Positions 5,487 through 7,453 of a DNA stretch of 7,453 nt are shown piece by piece. This DNA is from an uncultured Lachnospiraceae bacterium. GTDB taxonomy: Bacteria; Bacillota; Clostridia; Lachnospirales; Lachnospiraceae. Below the pieces are notes generated by a model. It worked only from the letters and a program-made list of their open reading frames with translations, ran no database searches and was not told the DNA's origin. Each line of letters begins with the position of its first letter. Position 1 is the first letter of the stretch. The position numbers were made by a program, and so were the translations under genes. The DNA lies in assembly GCA_910586955.1 (NCBI GenBank), contig CAJUMM010000116.1:1-7453 (forward strand), given 5' to 3'.

Positions 5487-6977
5487 TTAATCAATTCCAA
5501 GAAACCCTTTCACAGCCGCCTTCATCTCCTTCACTTCCACCACTGTGGTGTGAAGGATCTTGGCATCTTTAAGCTCTCTCACTGCTCCTGGAACTTCGGT
5601 TTTCGAGATCCCGGAAAGCCGGTCTGCCAGCCGGAAATCATCTGCCTCTCCCCGCTCCTGGCCTAAAGCCTCCATTACGCTGCCTGTAAATTTAAAGGGG
5701 CTTGCGGTGGACACAATCACCGTCTCCTTGGTATCCCCTGTTTCGGCCCTGTATTTTTCATAGGCTCCGGCCGCAACCGCCGTGTGGGGATCCAGCACAT
5801 AGCCGGTTTTCTGGTAAATCCGGCGGATGGTGCCGGCCGTCTCCTCCTGGGAAGCGTAATTTCCGTAGAAATCGTGAAGCTTCTCCCTCATGTCCGGGGT
5901 AATCTCATAGCTTCCTCTTTCTGCCAGGCTCTTCATCAGAGCGGCGGTTTTTTCGGAGTTCCGGCCCCCAATCTCATAAATCAGCCGCTCCAGGTTGCTG
6001 GAAATAAGAATATCCATGGAAGGAGAACTGGTCAGGATAAACTCCCGGTTCCTGTCATAACGTCCGGTGCAAAAGAAATCATACAGCACCCGGTTCTCAT
6101 TGGAGGCGCAGATCAGCCGTCCTAAGGGCGCTCCCATCCGCTTTGCATAGTAGGCCGCCAGGATGTTGCCGAAATTGCCTGTGGGAACCACTGCGTTGAG
6201 GGTTCCGCCCTTCTTTAGTACTCCCTTCTTGTAAAGCTGGGCGCAGGCATACACGTAGTAGACAATCTGGGGAACCAGACGGCCGATGTTGATGGAATTG
6301 GCGGAGGAAAACCGGAAGCCAGCCGCCGCCATTTCTTCTTTCAACGCCTTATCCCCGAAAATCTCCTTCACACCGCTCTGGGCATCATCAAAGTTGCCCC
6401 GGATTCCCACCACAAAGGTATTGTCCCCTTTCTGGGTCACCATCTGCTTTTCCTGGATGGGGCTCACCCCGTCCTTGGGATAAAAAACTATAATCCGCGT
6501 GCCCGGCACCTCTGAAAACCCGGCCAGTGCCGCCTTCCCGGTATCCCCGGAGGTAGCGGTCAGAATCACAATCTCATCCTCCACCCGGTTCTTCTTTGCC
6601 GCCGCAGTCATGAGATGGGGCAGAATGGAGAGGGCCATATCCTTAAAGGCAATGGTTGGACCGTGAAAGAGCTCCAGATAGGAGACCCCCTCCGCCTCCC
6701 GGATTGGCGCAATCTCCGGGGTGTCGAACTTGCTGTCATAGGCACTTTCGATACAGTGAAGAAGCTCTTCCCTGGTAAAATCCGTAAGAAACAGTTTCAT
6801 AACCTCATAGGCAGTCTCCCGGTAAGTCATGCCTGCCAGTTCTTCCAGGCTTCTATCCAGGGCCGGAATCTCCTCCGGCACAAAAAGCCCGCCCTCCGGG
6901 GAGAGCCCCTGGAGAATGGCCTGGGAAGCTTTCACCCGTACCGAACCGTCCCGGGTGCTTGTATAAAATAGATCCAT
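5487..6977 (-). CDS. thrC: Threonine synthase
   Basis: This PLP enzyme (EC 4.2.3.1) converts O-phospho-L-homoserine to L-threonine and phosphate, the last step of threonine synthesis from aspartate. It has 496 residues, the normal length for the class with a Thr-synthase N-terminal domain (YTSTRDGS..VKASQAILQGL, residues 5-25). The PLP-binding lysine is Lys112 in LFHGPTIAFKDMAL. Other motifs are TSGDTGKAAL (142-151), NSINIGRLVPQ (227-237), and the phosphate-binding glycine loop PTGNFGN (265-271). The ATG at 6977 is supported by AAAGGGG (about 6987-6993) with a 9-base spacer. It lies between the nitrilase-like gene, 69 bases upstream, and the small membrane protein gene. I saw no threonine T-box or leader peptide in the short gap upstream, so any such control would be earlier in the transcript. 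Confidence 0.97.
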   Translation of the reverse strand: MDLFYTSTRDGSVRVKASQAILQGLSPEGGLFVPEEIPALDRSLEELAGMTYRETAYEVMKLFLTDFTREELLHCIESAYDSKFDTPEIAPIREAEGVSYLELFHGPTIAFKDMALSILPHLMTAAAKKNRVEDEIVILTATSGDTGKAALAGFSEVPGTRIIVFYPKDGVSPIQEKQMVTQKGDNTFVVGIRGNFDDAQSGVKEIFGDKALKEEMAAAGFRFSSANSINIGRLVPQIVYYVYACAQLYKKGVLKKGGTLNAVVPTGNFGNILAAYYAKRMGAPLGRLICASNENRVLYDFFCTGRYDRNREFILTSSPSMDILISSNLERLIYEIGGRNSEKTAALMKSLAERGSYEITPDMREKLHDFYGNYASQEETAGTIRRIYQKTGYVLDPHTAVAAGAYEKYRAETGDTKETVIVSTASPFKFTGSVMEALGQERGEADDFRLADRLSGISKTEVPGAVRELKDAKILHTTVVEVKEMKAAVKGFLGID

Positions 6978-7016
6978 CTTAGTTATCCCCTTTGCTTTCC
7001 TATATAGAAATCATCA

Positions 7017-7039
7017 GGCAGGGGTTATACGCCCCTGCC
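7017..7039 (-). terminator. GC-rich hairpin between the nitrilase-like gene and thrC (weak terminator or processing site)
   Basis: GGCAGGGG (7017-7024) and CCCCTGCC (7032-7039) form a perfect 8-bp stem with a 7-base loop, 7 bases after the nitrilase-like stop codon. On the minus strand it is followed by TGATGATTTC, which has few U residues, so full termination is doubtful. It may reduce read-through into thrC or stabilise the upstream mRNA end. No good thrC promoter is seen in 6978-7016, which favours read-through. Confidence 0.55.
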
Positions 7040-7046
7040 CTTGACG

Positions 7047-7453
7047 CTAACGCATATAGTGTAACATATAGAGGTCCTCCCGTCTATCCTTTTTCGCCGG
7101 AAATTCCCTCCGGTAGTCCTCCACAAGCTTCCCGTCCAGGTCCGCCGTAACCAGCTTCTCCCCGTCTCCGCCCCCGGCAATCACCTGTCCGAAAGGATCC
7201 GCTACCAGGGAATCCCCTGTATAGCTTAGGGTTCGGGCCCGGCCCACCCGGTTGATTCCTGCCACATAGCACTGGTTTTCGATGGCCCGGGCCTGCAAAA
7301 GGGTGATAAACTGTTCCCTGCGTTCCCAGGGCCAGTTGGCCGGCACCACCATAAGCCCGGCTTCCCGGGAGGCAATCTGGAAAATCTCCGGGAAGCGCAG
7401 ATCGTAGCAGATAAAAGGCGCCACGGTAAATTCCTTCACCCGGCAGCTCACAA
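7047..7453 (-). CDS. Nitrilase-superfamily (carbon-nitrogen) hydrolase, C-terminal part, likely omega-amidase/YafV-like
   Basis: This gene is cut by the right window edge; about 135 C-terminal residues are visible and the frame is open to 7453. The GTG at 7449-7451 is an internal codon, not a start. The catalytic cysteine is in the FICYDLRFPE motif (codon 7407-7409). Further family features are ANWPWERREQF, LLQARAIENQCYVAGINRVG, and YTGDSLVADPFGQV. The Glu and Lys of the Glu-Lys-Cys triad lie beyond the edge. The NWP..R, ARAIENQCYVA and GDS..DPFG pattern is close to E. coli YafV and NIT2-type omega-amidases, which hydrolyse 2-oxoglutaramate or succinamate to the acid plus ammonia; this substrate is inferred. 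Other amide hydrolases of the superfamily remain possible. It lies upstream of thrC on the same strand. Confidence 0.9.
   Translation of the reverse strand, partial: VSCRVKEFTVAPFICYDLRFPEIFQIASREAGLMVVPANWPWERREQFITLLQARAIENQCYVAGINRVGRARTLSYTGDSLVADPFGQVIAGGGDGEKLVTADLDGKLVEDYRREFPAKKDRREDLYMLHYMR

Noticed and set aside
6978..7016. Possible threonine T-box or attenuator in front of thrC
   Set aside because: The gap is far too short for a T-box and contains no leader peptide with threonine codons.

Overview
The window reads as a piece of core chromosome from an anaerobic Firmicute of the class Clostridia. The Lachnospiraceae (Clostridium cluster XIVa) are the best guess. The evidence is strong AGGAGG-type ribosome binding sites, mid-range GC, U-tailed hairpin terminators, and the pairing of an ATP-type PEP carboxykinase with a ~455-residue citrate synthase. 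This placement is an inference from protein character, not a database result. No insertion sequence, CRISPR array, tRNA, rRNA or phage gene is visible.

Layout, left to right. (1) 1-99: intergenic, with a good minus-strand promoter pointing out of the window. (2) 100-1453, minus strand: a two-gene exported module made of a lipoprotein and, downstream of it, a C39-like cysteine peptidase (YvpB type). The peptidase's best start (ATG at 934, good Shine-Dalgarno) is out of frame with its body because of a nine-G run. A 12-bp hairpin overlaps that Shine-Dalgarno and start codon. (3) 1577-3261, minus: pckA with its own promoter and terminator. (4) 3262-3662: a long AT-rich divergent control region with a 16-bp palindrome, paired TGTGAAA motifs and repeated ATTAAGGAAACACCCTG-like units. 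(5) 3663-5033, plus: citrate synthase, ending at a terminator that also serves the convergent minus-strand genes. (6) 5113-7453, minus: a row comprising the C-terminal part of a nitrilase-superfamily hydrolase (cut by the window edge), thrC, and a small three-helix membrane protein of unknown function.

How the genes fit together. PEP carboxykinase links PEP and oxaloacetate. Citrate synthase draws oxaloacetate and acetyl-CoA toward citrate, 2-oxoglutarate and glutamate. Threonine synthase ends the aspartate-derived branch, which also starts from oxaloacetate. The nitrilase-like enzyme resembles omega-amidases, which return 2-oxoglutarate from its amide. The right three-quarters is therefore central carbon/amino-acid metabolism around the oxaloacetate node, while the left 1.4 kb is a small surface or secreted-protein unit of unknown purpose.

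The observations most worth a second look are the G9 tract at the start of the peptidase gene (phase variation, decay or sequencing error), the hairpin over that gene's start, and the repeat-rich pckA/citrate synthase intergenic region. I did not find a convincing new multi-gene system.
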